Positions 1 through 7,550 of a stretch of 35,943 nucleotides of DNA are shown here, piece after piece. Every line of letters starts with the position of its first letter. Position 1 is the first letter of the stretch. A model generated the notes under the pieces. The model had not been told where the DNA came from and ran no database searches. It saw only the letters and a program-made list of their open reading frames with translations. The stretch is from Candidatus Omnitrophota bacterium (GTDB lineage Bacteria > Omnitrophota > Omnitrophia > Omnitrophales > JACROU01). Where the stretch lies: contig JACROU010000046.1 in the NCBI GenBank assembly GCA_016214265.1, forward strand, positions 1 through 35,943, written 5' to 3'. Position numbers and translations under genes: made by a program.

Positions 1-2955
1 CATCAAACGGTTTTGGGCGTCGATAATTCTCTGTATCGCTTCAGGTGACATAAACTGTGCCCATCGACCCCAGACTTCATGGCCTAATTCTTCATCTGTT
101 TTCTCCATCCCTATTTTGGTATCATCCACAGATATATGTCCCCAAAAAAAAGCCGCTACACCGAGCAACACGATCATCGTATAGAGCCTTATTTCATTAG
201 ACCCAATTTGCGGAAGATAAATCAAATACAGTGCTATCCCCAACAAAATAACAAAGGGGCTAACAAACATTAAAATATGCGCTTTGCGCAGGGCACTTTC
301 CTTGTCTTTTCTAAATTTTTCAATCTCCTTCGCTTTGAAATCCGGATCAAGATCCCTTTTCATAGAAACAGGCTGAATGTCCTCCAAATTTTTTAAATCA
401 TAAAGATAAATTTTCTCAGAGCCCGCGGCTCCCTCTTTGGTTGATGCGCGGGTAACTGCCAGAAGGTAACGATTGTCTGGAGAAAAGCGAATCCCGGTAA
501 TTGAATGGGTAGCCGGAATTTTTAGAATACGCCAGGGTTTGCCTGAGGCGGTTTCGAATAAATAAATATCTTGTCCCAATCCGTTTATGGCTGAAGTCGT
601 TAAAGCAGCCAGCTGAGAGCCATCGGAATTTAGAGCCATGATGTTTTCACTAAAATTTTTATACTGCCTGACACCTAAAACACTAAACTCGTGATTTTTT
701 TTTAAAGAATCAAACGCATAAATTTTAATTTTCTCACCCCTTGAACTACTTGTAAGAAGAATAGAGTCCTTAAACTCGGAATAAACAGCTAAAAGAGTTT
801 CCTGATCATTGAATGCGCAAGAATAAAAATTTTCGTAGTAGACCGCAGTATGAGGGCCTCTAGGAACTCTAACAACTTCCGTAAGTTCCGCTCCCTTAAT
901 TCGTTTGATTTCCGATCCTTTTTCCGCATCCCCAAAAATGAGAGCTCTGCGATACCTCTGGTACCCAATCTGTATTTTTTTCTTTACGCCGGCTAATGGA
1001 ATGCTGAGGTCTTTTATATTCTGACCGGGAAAGCGTTTGATATCCTCGGGGTTTTCCAAATTCACCCATACCGAATCTGAACTTGTTTGCCCAGTCTCAA
1101 AAACTAAACCTTTGCCATCTTCCGTGAAAAATGGGCCTGCGGTTCTCTCCGCTCCCATCTCAATTTCTGCAAATGGCAATTTGATCCAGTCTGTGAATGC
1201 TTTTCCCTTTTGATCCAGGCTATCTGGAATCTTTTTTTCAGCTTCACTGGGAGTTACGTCTTCAGCTTTTTCATCTTCCGACTTCTTCCCCAAGCTAGCG
1301 CCGGATGTCAACTGAATGCTTTGTTCCTTCATTTTTTCTGTCACCCTCATTGCTTTCCGTTGTAAATCAAGTTTGAACGGAGCGCCCTCCGGACTTCCAA
1401 GAGATCCTGCAATTGCGAGAGCCACCTGATTAGCAAGCGGATCCGGTAAATTGTTTTTGATTTCAGGATTCATTCGAGCGCGATAATTAAGTTTACGGTC
1501 AAGATTTCGGATGGTAGGATTAATAACCTCGTAGGATAGTTTGTTTTGTTTCAAGAATGCCGCAAGTTCATCCGCATGAAATCCACCGACGATGACAGCG
1601 GCTTTCTTTGCATTCATTCGTTTAATACGATCGGCAAATCTATTAGAAAGAATTTGATCGCGGCGCTCAACAAGTTCATAATTACGTCTGGCAAGTTCAA
1701 TGAGAGAATCGAGCCCATCAAAAGAAAAATCTTTTACTTTAACCTCCCGCCATTCTTTTCGCGTTAATTCGAGTCGAATCAGTTTTTTTGTGAGGATCCA
1801 CTGATGCTCGCGCACAAGAAAGTTTCGAATTTCAGCACTCAAGTTCATGTGATCTAAAATAATTTTTTCGAAATTTTCAATTTCATCAAATAAGGGCTTA
1901 GCCTCTAATTCATCCTGAAGGACATGAAATCCGATCCAATCTTTGAGATGAGGAAATAAGTCCAGGGCGACACCCTTAGCCCTGAGTTCATCCACTGTCC
2001 GCTCGAAATACCAGCGCAGATGTCCTTTCACACGGACATGCCGGGATAAATCCCAAACAAAATTTACGGGTGAGTTTTTTGATTTTTCCTGGACTGCTTT
2101 CAGTTCCTCCTGGATTTGCTCCTCATTCTTCTTCAGCCTTGCCTCAAACTCCCTCAATTTCAAAAGTCGGACTAACTGCGGCCAATTATTTTGAGATGAA
2201 GAATCCAATAAATCCAAGTGGGCTATTTTTTTTGCCCATTTTGATAGTTCATCGGCATACTGATTGAGCGGAATTTTCCTTTCCTGAAAGGCGTTCCTTG
2301 AATCTAGAAATTTCTTGAGCTCTCCCGTAATCAACCGGCCCCATTCTTGAGCGAATCGAGAATCAATACTGCGAATTGTCAGCCGGGCCGTCTCCTCACC
2401 CGCATACACAGACTGAAGCGCATGCACATTTTTAAAATAGACTGATTCATCCTCAATTCCATAAAATTGAATCTTCTCCGGCGACTGCAAAGCATACCGT
2501 TCAAGTCCACCGATCTCGCCTTGCTGAAAGAGCGAGTCCCAAACTTTAATATTAAGTTTAGGATTATGAGCAAAATCGTAGAAAGATCGATCAAGCTTGA
2601 GCGACCCTCCTTCAAAACACACAAGCTCAACTCCTTCTTTATCAACTAATTGCCTAAGAATATTGCGGATACTCTCCTGAGCATCCAGGCTGTCATGCGC
2701 ATCCTGGATGAGATAAACAAATGGGGAATTTTTGGATTGATCTTGGGGAACGAAAAGATCTTCCATTTTTCCTATTTCAGGGGAAATTTGTATCGGAGGC
2801 GCGGCAAGATACGGCGGAATCGGCAAACCCGAATTGGGCGGTCCTCCAATCAAGTAAGGCGAAGCTTGTAACGTGGTTGTAAGCGAAAAGATTAACACCG
2901 TAAGAAAAGCGACCCATTTAGTGAGCCACTTTCCCAAAATCCATCCCGAAATCAT
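1..2955 (-). CDS. Large exported protein, TIKI/ChaN-like domain plus beta-propeller-like repeats, C-terminus cut by window
   Basis: The minus frame is open for 985 codons from an ATG at 2955 to base 1; I checked it codon by codon and found no stop. Residues 1-30 look like a signal peptide or membrane anchor ending LQA-SP. Residues about 75-460 resemble the TraB/ChaN/TIKI fold: an early histidine in YLIQDAHDS, an acidic CFEGG strand about 30 residues later, and a closing VGGFHADEL near 455. Residues about 560-870 contain WD40/PD40-like blades, for example GIRFSPDNRYLLA near 815. Two hydrophobic segments lie at about 890-915 and 922-942. The function is unknown; some members of the TIKI/ChaN superfamily are metalloproteases or haem-binding proteins. 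It is separated from the glycan operon by the IS and the TA pair and probably has its own promoter. I recall similar proteins from Omnitrophota, but cannot test that here. Confidence 0.8.
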   Translation of the reverse strand, partial: MISGWILGKWLTKWVAFLTVLIFSLTTTLQASPYLIGGPPNSGLPIPPYLAAPPIQISPEIGKMEDLFVPQDQSKNSPFVYLIQDAHDSLDAQESIRNILRQLVDKEGVELVCFEGGSLKLDRSFYDFAHNPKLNIKVWDSLFQQGEIGGLERYALQSPEKIQFYGIEDESVYFKNVHALQSVYAGEETARLTIRSIDSRFAQEWGRLITGELKKFLDSRNAFQERKIPLNQYADELSKWAKKIAHLDLLDSSSQNNWPQLVRLLKLREFEARLKKNEEQIQEELKAVQEKSKNSPVNFVWDLSRHVRVKGHLRWYFERTVDELRAKGVALDLFPHLKDWIGFHVLQDELEAKPLFDEIENFEKIILDHMNLSAEIRNFLVREHQWILTKKLIRLELTRKEWREVKVKDFSFDGLDSLIELARRNYELVERRDQILSNRFADRIKRMNAKKAAVIVGGFHADELAAFLKQNKLSYEVINPTIRNLDRKLNYRARMNPEIKNNLPDPLANQVALAIAGSLGSPEGAPFKLDLQRKAMRVTEKMKEQSIQLTSGASLGKKSEDEKAEDVTPSEAEKKIPDSLDQKGKAFTDWIKLPFAEIEMGAERTAGPFFTEDGKGLVFETGQTSSDSVWVNLENPEDIKRFPGQNIKDLSIPLAGVKKKIQIGYQRYRRALIFGDAEKGSEIKRIKGAELTEVVRVPRGPHTAVYYENFYSCAFNDQETLLAVYSEFKDSILLTSSSRGEKIKIYAFDSLKKNHEFSVLGVRQYKNFSENIMALNSDGSQLAALTTSAINGLGQDIYLFETASGKPWRILKIPATHSITGIRFSPDNRYLLAVTRASTKEGAAGSEKIYLYDLKNLEDIQPVSMKRDLDPDFKAKEIEKFRKDKESALRKAHILMFVSPFVILLGIALYLIYLPQIGSNEIRLYTMIVLLGVAAFFWGHISVDDTKIGMEKTDEELGHEVWGRWAQFMSPEAIQRIIDAQNRLM

Positions 2956-2994
2956 GAATTCGCTGTATACCTTTCTTGAGATTGAAGTTACGGA

Positions 2995-3022
2995 AACATA
3001 CCACATTCATTAAGAATTACAA
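2995..3022 (-). promoter_or_regulatory. Possible sigma70-type promoter for the large exported protein
   Basis: Read on the minus strand, TTGTAA (3017-3022) is followed after 16 bases by TATGTT (2995-3000). This would start transcription about 33 bases before the ATG at 2955. Both boxes are imperfect and no well-spaced Shine-Dalgarno sequence follows, so this is a weak prediction. Confidence 0.25.
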
Positions 3023-3148
3023 GGCTTCGCAAACTAGTACGAATAATAATTTATGCTTAAATCTAGGAATAAGAAGGAGTTAACGTCAGCTAGATTGCTT
3101 GACCTGCAGGACCATTTTATTAATTTCAACAAAATGGTTCTTTTCGAT

Positions 3149-3661
3149 TTAAACTCCCAGGGTTTTCCTGATGTCTTTCAAGAGAAGAAATAAATGAAAA
3201 GAATCAACCGGAGATGACTCAAAACTAAAATGCTCATAAAATGCCTTGGCATTTTCATCTTTCGCATAAACCAGAAGGGCCCGGCCTCCGATAATATCGG
3301 CGGCACTGACCACACGAATTAACGCATCGCGCAACAATCCCTTACCCAGCCCGATTTTTTGCTCGGTTCTGTCTACCGCCAGTCTTGCCAAAAGGATAAT
3401 AGGAATCGGATGACGCGCCAGGCCTTGACCTACGCGCTCGGCGACTTGATCTCTTTCCACAGATCCAGGTGTCAACGTGTAGTAGCCAACAACTTCATTT
3501 CCTCGTAGAGCAACGTAGGTTCTGGCAGAACCATTTTGATTGTTAATAAAAGCAAATCGTTTCAGGTAAGTATCAAGCGACTCCGATCCGCAATCAAAGC
3601 GTTCGACTCCATGAGATTTGTTTAATAAAACTGGAGCCTTAAGCGGCGGCTTATCGCTCAT
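3149..3661 (-). CDS. GNAT acetyltransferase toxin, TacT/AtaT-like
   Basis: This 170-aa protein has the compact GNAT fold of type II toxins that acetylate aminoacyl-tRNA and so stop translation. The acetyl-CoA pyrophosphate loop is QKIGLG (residues 101-106), preceded by the strand ILLARLAVD. The tyrosine of FYEHFSF (Tyr142) sits where the catalytic tyrosine of TacT lies. The N-terminal HGVERFDCGSESLDTYL is typical of this toxin group. Its ATG lies inside the end of the upstream DUF1778 gene (11-base overlap), the classic antitoxin-first arrangement. tRNA as the target is inferred from family membership; the amino acid specificity cannot be read from the sequence. Confidence 0.9.
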   Translation of the reverse strand: MSDKPPLKAPVLLNKSHGVERFDCGSESLDTYLKRFAFINNQNGSARTYVALRGNEVVGYYTLTPGSVERDQVAERVGQGLARHPIPIILLARLAVDRTEQKIGLGKGLLRDALIRVVSAADIIGGRALLVYAKDENAKAFYEHFSFESSPVDSFHLFLLLKDIRKTLGV

Positions 3662-3929
3662 GGAAAATATTGGGTTCTTTAAACAGTTTCTTCAGTTTCG
3701 GGATTTCACGAGCAGGTTTATCCAGAGCATCACAGAAGGCTTTCCATTGCTTGTCGGGCAACTTGAAATGAACGTTTTTGGAAGCTAATTCTTCAGCTTC
3801 TTTCAACGCACTATCAAGTACAAAAGCGGATAGCTTTTTATGACACAATGTAGCTGCGTAGATTAAAAAATTCTTTTGCGTATTTTTAACGCGTACGTCA
3901 ATCCGATCATCTTTCTGTGTTAGTGGCAT
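3651..3929 (-). CDS. DUF1778 antitoxin, TacA-like ribbon-helix-helix protein
   Basis: This is a 92-aa protein starting at ATG 3929. That start is chosen because a perfect AGGAGGT lies 7 bases upstream (3937-3943); a longer open frame to 4004 runs back into the promoter. Residues about 8-50 fit a ribbon-helix-helix DNA-binding domain (RIDVRVKNTQKNFLIYAA...SAFVLDSALKEAEE). The C-terminal part (FKLPDKQWKAFCDALDKP and on) is the toxin-neutralising tail usual for DUF1778. It should bind the GNAT toxin and, with it, repress the promoter just upstream, as in the TacAT family. It overlaps the toxin gene by 11 bases. Confidence 0.9.
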   Translation of the reverse strand: MPLTQKDDRIDVRVKNTQKNFLIYAATLCHKKLSAFVLDSALKEAEELASKNVHFKLPDKQWKAFCDALDKPAREIPKLKKLFKEPNIFHER

Positions 3930-3936
3930 GATATCG

Positions 3937-3943
3937 ACCTCCT
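3937..3943 (-). promoter_or_regulatory. Strong ribosome-binding site of the antitoxin gene
   Basis: AGGAGGT on the minus strand, 7 bases before ATG 3929. It fixes the start codon of the antitoxin and is the strongest Shine-Dalgarno site noticed in the window, which fits the need for antitoxin excess. Confidence 0.85.
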
Positions 3944-3957
3944 TTATTCTCATCACA

Positions 3958-3986
3958 AGAATAGCAGATCGTACACACATTGTCCA
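3958..3986 (-). promoter_or_regulatory. Sigma70-type promoter of the toxin-antitoxin operon
   Basis: On the minus strand TGGACA (3981-3986) and TATTCT (3958-3963) are separated by exactly 17 bases. The boxes match the sigma70 consensus at 5 of 6 and 4 of 6 positions. Transcription would start about 20 bases before the Shine-Dalgarno. A short inverted repeat TTGT-gtgg-ACAA overlaps the -35 box and is a possible autoregulatory operator; that last point is inference. Confidence 0.6.
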
Positions 3987-4010
3987 CACAAGCTTATTCC
4001 CCATTGAATT

Positions 4011-4080
4011 GTAAGAGTACAGCCCGCTGAAGCGATTTGCCGTTTTGTTGTCATTCCCGCGAAGGCGGGAATCCAGTGTC
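4011..4080 (+). repeat. Left terminal inverted repeat of the IS66 element
   Basis: The 70 bases match the reverse complement of 5503-5572 with a single mismatch, at the tenth base (C versus T). Such a long, nearly identical repeat is far beyond the usual 15-30 bases for IS ends. Confidence 0.95.
4053..4072. repeat. dRS3-like palindrome inside the left IS end
   Basis: ATTCCC-N8-GGGAAT, able to form an 8-bp stem with a 4-base loop. The same pattern defines the neisserial dRS3 repeat, and similar ATTCCCGC...GCGGGAAT units are scattered through many bacterial genomes. No U-run follows on either side, so it is not a canonical terminator. Confidence 0.85.
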
Positions 4081-4094
4081 GTTTGTTTTTTGAG

Positions 4095-5450
4095 TTAAAT
4101 AACGAGCAGTGGGATGGTGTAACCCTGACGGTGTTTGAGAAATGCTTTTTTGAAAAAGGCAATCGTGTCGCGCTCTTGCAATCGGCAAGTGTGAAGAAGA
4201 CTCGTCAAAACCTCATGGGCGTGCGAGCCTTTTTCGGATCGGTTCTGAAAGCTTCGATTGCGGATAATCACGTGCGGTCGAATCATTCTCTCGGCCAGGT
4301 TATTGTTGGATGAAATTCCCGGCTCTTTCAAAAAGGTCAAAAGATGAATCCAATGTTTGAGAAATCGTTTGGAGAGTCGTTTTAAATTTTTATTCTCATA
4401 TTCCCGACAGGACCAAAGAAATAATCGTTTCTCAAGCAGTTTGATCCGTCTTTGGTAAATCGTGGGCTCTAAAGTTTGATCGAGTTTTTTGAGTTTCAAC
4501 GCATCTTCGATAATTCGCTTGAGCCTTTTGTAATATTTCAAAAACCCGGGCGTTTGATCTTTGACAAACAGTTCGTGCATTTCCCGCATCAGGTGCACCA
4601 GATATTTCTGCTTCCTGACCGGAATCAGGTTGTAGGCCGCATAAAAATCTGTGGTCAAAATCCCTTTGAAGTCTTTCAGCACTTCCTTCGGAATTTTCGA
4701 GCCTCGGGATTTGGCAATCCGGTATAACGCCAATCGCTCATTGACAAAGGCCCACAGCCAATGGTTTGAGCCGGATATCTTCCAGCCTGTCTCGTCCGCA
4801 TGAATGTTGGGGCTGGACCGGATCGCTTTCAAAATCACGGCCATCTCCACCCCAAGCCACTCACTCATTCTCTGGAGTGCTTGGGACAGAGCCCCTTCAG
4901 AAACTTGGAAGTGGCAAAGGCTTTCGAACAGCTCTTTGATCTTATTAAAAGGAAGACCGTGATGATATTTGAGCATCACAGTTTGAACGAGAATGTTGGG
5001 ACCCAGATAACCGTGAGGGACTTCTTCAGGAGCGTACGGGGCCGTTATTATTTTTTCGCAGCCACAGCACCAATACCGGTGTTTCTTGAAGCAGGTTACT
5101 TCCCGATGGGCGGGAACAATATCTTCTTGGATATGCTCAATCACTTCCTGGCTTTTGCTTAATGTCTGATTGCAATCCGGGCAATTCCGGAGTTTGCTTT
5201 CAACAACGTGATCGATTTGACTTGGTTTAATCCGGGTGAGCCCTTCGTAGCCCGCTTTTTGTCCCGGAGTTTTTGGGGCTTTGACTTTTTGGGATAACCT
5301 CAAGTGTTTTAAGAATTCTTTGTGAGCCTGGCTTTTTTCTTCGGACTGGAGTTTCTTCTCGAGCTCTTCGATGCGTCTTTGCTTTTCGAGGATAATCTCG
5401 ATTAATTCTTCTTTGGTTTTTTCGATGAAGATTAAAAGGTCTGTTTTCAC
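4095..5450 (-). CDS. IS66-family transposase (TnpC type)
   Basis: This 451-aa DDE transposase starts at GTG 5450. Residues about 5-45 form a charged coiled coil. Two cysteine pairs, CPDC (90-93) and CCGC (128-131), make the zinc-binding motif of the family. Catalytic residues are Asp219 in HADETGW, Asp268 in TTDFYAAY, and Glu387 in NNLAERMIRP; the last is the hallmark IS66 end motif. The reading frame is intact, so the transposase may be functional. No strong Shine-Dalgarno precedes the GTG. Expression could come from readthrough of the upstream glycan operon, which has the same orientation. Confidence 0.95.
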   Translation of the reverse strand: MKTDLLIFIEKTKEELIEIILEKQRRIEELEKKLQSEEKSQAHKEFLKHLRLSQKVKAPKTPGQKAGYEGLTRIKPSQIDHVVESKLRNCPDCNQTLSKSQEVIEHIQEDIVPAHREVTCFKKHRYWCCGCEKIITAPYAPEEVPHGYLGPNILVQTVMLKYHHGLPFNKIKELFESLCHFQVSEGALSQALQRMSEWLGVEMAVILKAIRSSPNIHADETGWKISGSNHWLWAFVNERLALYRIAKSRGSKIPKEVLKDFKGILTTDFYAAYNLIPVRKQKYLVHLMREMHELFVKDQTPGFLKYYKRLKRIIEDALKLKKLDQTLEPTIYQRRIKLLEKRLFLWSCREYENKNLKRLSKRFLKHWIHLLTFLKEPGISSNNNLAERMIRPHVIIRNRSFQNRSEKGSHAHEVLTSLLHTCRLQERDTIAFFKKAFLKHRQGYTIPLLVI

Positions 5451-5502
5451 ACTTATTTTTACGACCGGAAGGGATTTTTATGAAGGTGTTTTTAAAAACA
5501 AA

Positions 5503-5572
5503 GACACTGGATTCCCGCCTTCGCGGGAATGACAACAAAACGGCAAATCGCTTCAGCGGGCTATACTCTTAC
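5503..5572 (-). repeat. Right terminal inverted repeat of the IS66 element
   Basis: This is the mirror copy of 4011-4080, 69 of 70 bases identical. Its outermost bases, read on the minus strand as TTG-TAA across the junction, contribute the last leucine codon and the stop codon of the adjacent SDR gene. Confidence 0.95.
5511..5530. repeat. dRS3-like palindrome inside the right IS end
   Basis: Second copy of the ATTCCC-N8-GGGAAT hairpin, symmetrical to the one at 4053-4072. Confidence 0.85.
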
Positions 5573-6606
5573 AAATGAACCTCATGCTTATTCTTTATAC
5601 TATCAATCAAGGCAAGATGGGTTCGAGTCCAGCGAATCGTGTGCTCAAGGCCATCTTCAATATCAACCCCAGCTTTAAAGCACAATTCTTTAAGCGCTTT
5701 TTCGGGACATCCGTACCTTTTCCCGGAATTATCCCAAGTTCTTTTGGGGAGGACAGAAATTCCCGAGGGGTTTTGAGTCATCTCGTTAATTTTTTTGGCC
5801 AATTCCGAAATGGATGTTTCCCGTCCGCTGGCAAGATTGTAGACTTCTCCCGGCTGTCCCTTCAGAGCACAGGCAAGAAGTCCCCGGACAATATCTTCGA
5901 CGTAAATAAAATCGCGGGTCGCAATTCCGTTATTCTCAAGAGGCAGCGGTTCCTGTTTCAATGCTTTATAGATGAACGTGGGTACAACGTTACGCCAAAT
6001 CGTAGCCATCGTTCCCCGCCACTTGCCCGCTCCCAAAATCTCACCAGGTCCATACACATTTTGAAAACGCGCACGGACAATGGGCAAGCCGTGCTGTTTG
6101 AAATAATAATTCGAATAGAACTCACCAAAAATTTTTGACATCGAATAAGGGGAATCCGACCAAACAGATACCAAATCCGATTCCACAGTTGCCCGCACCT
6201 CATCAAAAGTTTTTTCGGCAACAGAACAACCGGCAGAAGAATATATCACTTTCTTCAGATTTTCAAATTTCCGGATCCGTTCATAAAGCTTCAAAGTTGT
6301 AATGGTATTATTTTCATGATCCGCAATCGGATTATGGATGGAGCTTTGATTGCCGTGATAGGTCGCCAGGTGAAAAATAAAGTCATACCGATCTTCCAGT
6401 TTTTCCAAAATCCGGTCATCTGCAATAGAGCCTTCGGTAAATTGAATTCGGAGATCTTCGGGAATATTGACCTTCTCTGACGAAAGTAGATTATCGATGA
6501 TGTGAATACTGCGGCAGCCATTACCGACAAGAAACCGGACCAAATTGCCGCCGACAAAACCGGCACCACCAGTGACAAGGATATTCGCGCTTTCAAATTC
6601 TTTCAT
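5569..6606 (-). CDS. NAD-dependent epimerase/dehydratase (extended SDR), 3' end formed by the IS
   Basis: A 345-aa extended short-chain dehydrogenase that should epimerise or otherwise modify a nucleotide sugar. The Rossmann motif GGAGFVG (13-19) and the catalytic YSMSK (154-158) are present, as is the sugar-binding RARFQNVYGPG. The serine/threonine position lies in YSSAGCS. I prefer ATG 6606; a TTG at 6621 would add five residues and overlap the upstream stop. The upstream gene is another SDR, and the pair sits next to an asparagine synthase homologue. This recalls wbmF/wbmG-like genes of O-antigen loci that make uronamides, but substrate and product are unknown. The final codon and stop come from the IS66 inverted repeat, so the native C-terminus may be slightly altered. 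Confidence 0.88.
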   Translation of the reverse strand: MKEFESANILVTGGAGFVGGNLVRFLVGNGCRSIHIIDNLLSSEKVNIPEDLRIQFTEGSIADDRILEKLEDRYDFIFHLATYHGNQSSIHNPIADHENNTITTLKLYERIRKFENLKKVIYSSAGCSVAEKTFDEVRATVESDLVSVWSDSPYSMSKIFGEFYSNYYFKQHGLPIVRARFQNVYGPGEILGAGKWRGTMATIWRNVVPTFIYKALKQEPLPLENNGIATRDFIYVEDIVRGLLACALKGQPGEVYNLASGRETSISELAKKINEMTQNPSGISVLPKRTWDNSGKRYGCPEKALKELCFKAGVDIEDGLEHTIRWTRTHLALIDSIKNKHEVHL

Positions 6607-6617
6607 GACTTCATAAT

Positions 6618-7550
6618 TCAATTCTGCTTGAGATGCGTGAAAGTTTCGGCGATTCCGAATTGTTGATAATACCGAATGGCATTTCGCACGCCGTCTGTAA
6701 GCGGATAAGAAGGAACAGTTCCGAAATCACGCAAGGTTTTTGAAGGGTCCAGCAGAATAGTCGGCACATCATCCGCACTGCGAGGTTTAATTTCCACCGG
6801 TTTATCAAGATGAATTTCAAGCGCATGAACCGTAGCGTCAAAAAGTTCTTTAATCGAAAAATCCTTTCCAGAAGAAATATGGTAAGCACCTTTTTTCCCT
6901 TGTCCGTCTACGGCTTTTTCAACGATATCAATTAAATCCTGCACATAAATAAAATCTCGGCGTGTATCGCTGACGAAACAAGGCTTCCCCGTTGTCAATC
7001 GGCTGAAAAATGTTGGAAGAGGTCCGCTCACATTCCGGGGACCGTAAGCATTCGCAAGCCGGAAAGAAATGAAATCGATTCCGGCAAGCTGAATATACAT
7101 CTCCCCCGCCGTTTTGCTGATCGCGTAACTGGATTTTCCCGGATTAATCGGATGGGCAAGCGTAATGGGCTGCTCAATGGGGTCGCCGTAACACAGCGCC
7201 GTTTGAAAATAAATCAGACGCCGCGCACCTACCCGCTTTGTCTGATTGACGACGACCGCGGTTCCAAGAACGTTGGTGCGAACATCTTCCGTGTAATTAT
7301 TCGGATCTTTGTAAGAGGCGGCGGTATGCACCACCACTTGCGGGTGAAATTCTTCAAAAATTTTCGCCATCAACAATTCGTCACAAATTGATCCTTCAAT
7401 AATCGTGAGATTGCGTTGAGGCGTCAGGTTATCCCGCCGGCCTGTTGCATAATTGTCGATGACAAGCACTTCATCGCTCCGTGCGAGCAGACGATCCGCC
7501 AAATGAGATCCTAAAAACCCCGATCCTCCGGTAATCAATATTTTTAACAT
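6618..7550 (-). CDS. NAD-dependent epimerase/dehydratase (extended SDR)
   Basis: A 310-aa nucleotide-sugar SDR with the Rossmann motif GGSGFLG (8-14), the dinucleotide acidic residue in VIDNY, and catalytic YAISK (142-146). FQTALCYG occupies the active-site serine/threonine strand. SFRLANAYGPRN and RRDFIYVQDL are standard sugar-binding and C-domain motifs. Its ATG directly abuts the TAA of the upstream asnB-type gene (no spacer), and its stop lies 12 bases before the preferred start of the next SDR, so all three are surely cotranscribed. It probably acts in the cytoplasm on a UDP- or dTDP-linked hexose or uronic acid; the exact reaction cannot be assigned. Confidence 0.9.
   Translation of the reverse strand: MLKILITGGSGFLGSHLADRLLARSDEVLVIDNYATGRRDNLTPQRNLTIIEGSICDELLMAKIFEEFHPQVVVHTAASYKDPNNYTEDVRTNVLGTAVVVNQTKRVGARRLIYFQTALCYGDPIEQPITLAHPINPGKSSYAISKTAGEMYIQLAGIDFISFRLANAYGPRNVSGPLPTFFSRLTTGKPCFVSDTRRDFIYVQDLIDIVEKAVDGQGKKGAYHISSGKDFSIKELFDATVHALEIHLDKPVEIKPRSADDVPTILLDPSKTLRDFGTVPSYPLTDGVRNAIRYYQQFGIAETFTHLKQN

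Larger units (their letters stand above)
4011..5572 (-). mobile_element. IS66-family insertion sequence, single-ORF type, about 1.56 kb
   Basis: The element is bounded by 70-base inverted repeats that begin GTAAG, like the GTAA ends typical of IS66 elements, and it encodes one transposase. Classical IS66 elements carry tnpA, tnpB and tnpC; here only the tnpC-type gene is present, as in the ISBst12-like subgroup. The expected 8-base target duplication is not visible: the left flank is attgaatt (4003-4010) and the right flank aaatgaac (5573-5580). The right end overlaps the stop codon of the SDR gene ending at 5569. Confidence 0.85.

Noticed and set aside
2379..2645. 88-aa minus-strand open frame
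   Set aside because: It is out of frame inside the large exported protein, whose frame is open without interruption over this stretch.
3111..3138. Hairpin ACCATTTT...AAAATGGT just downstream of the toxin gene as its terminator
   Set aside because: The stem is AT-rich and, in the direction of transcription, is followed by CCTGCAGG rather than a U-run.
4053..4072. Rho-independent terminator after the transposase
   Set aside because: The GC-rich stem is strong, but no U-run follows on the minus strand and the same hairpin exists at the other IS end, so it belongs to the inverted repeat.
5227..5538. 103-aa open frame MLSFPRRRESSVF... at the IS end
   Set aside because: This is the translation of the repeat palindrome, a familiar artefact of ATTCCCGC...GCGGGAAT units, overlapping the start of the transposase in another frame.
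4003..5580. Target-site duplication around the IS
   Set aside because: The 8-base flanks attgaatt and aaatgaac do not match; shifting the boundary by one or two bases gives only partial similarity.
5575..6138. 187-aa open frame on the plus strand
   Set aside because: It lies antisense within the SDR gene, has no recognisable domain and no ribosome-binding site; it is a shadow of the real gene.
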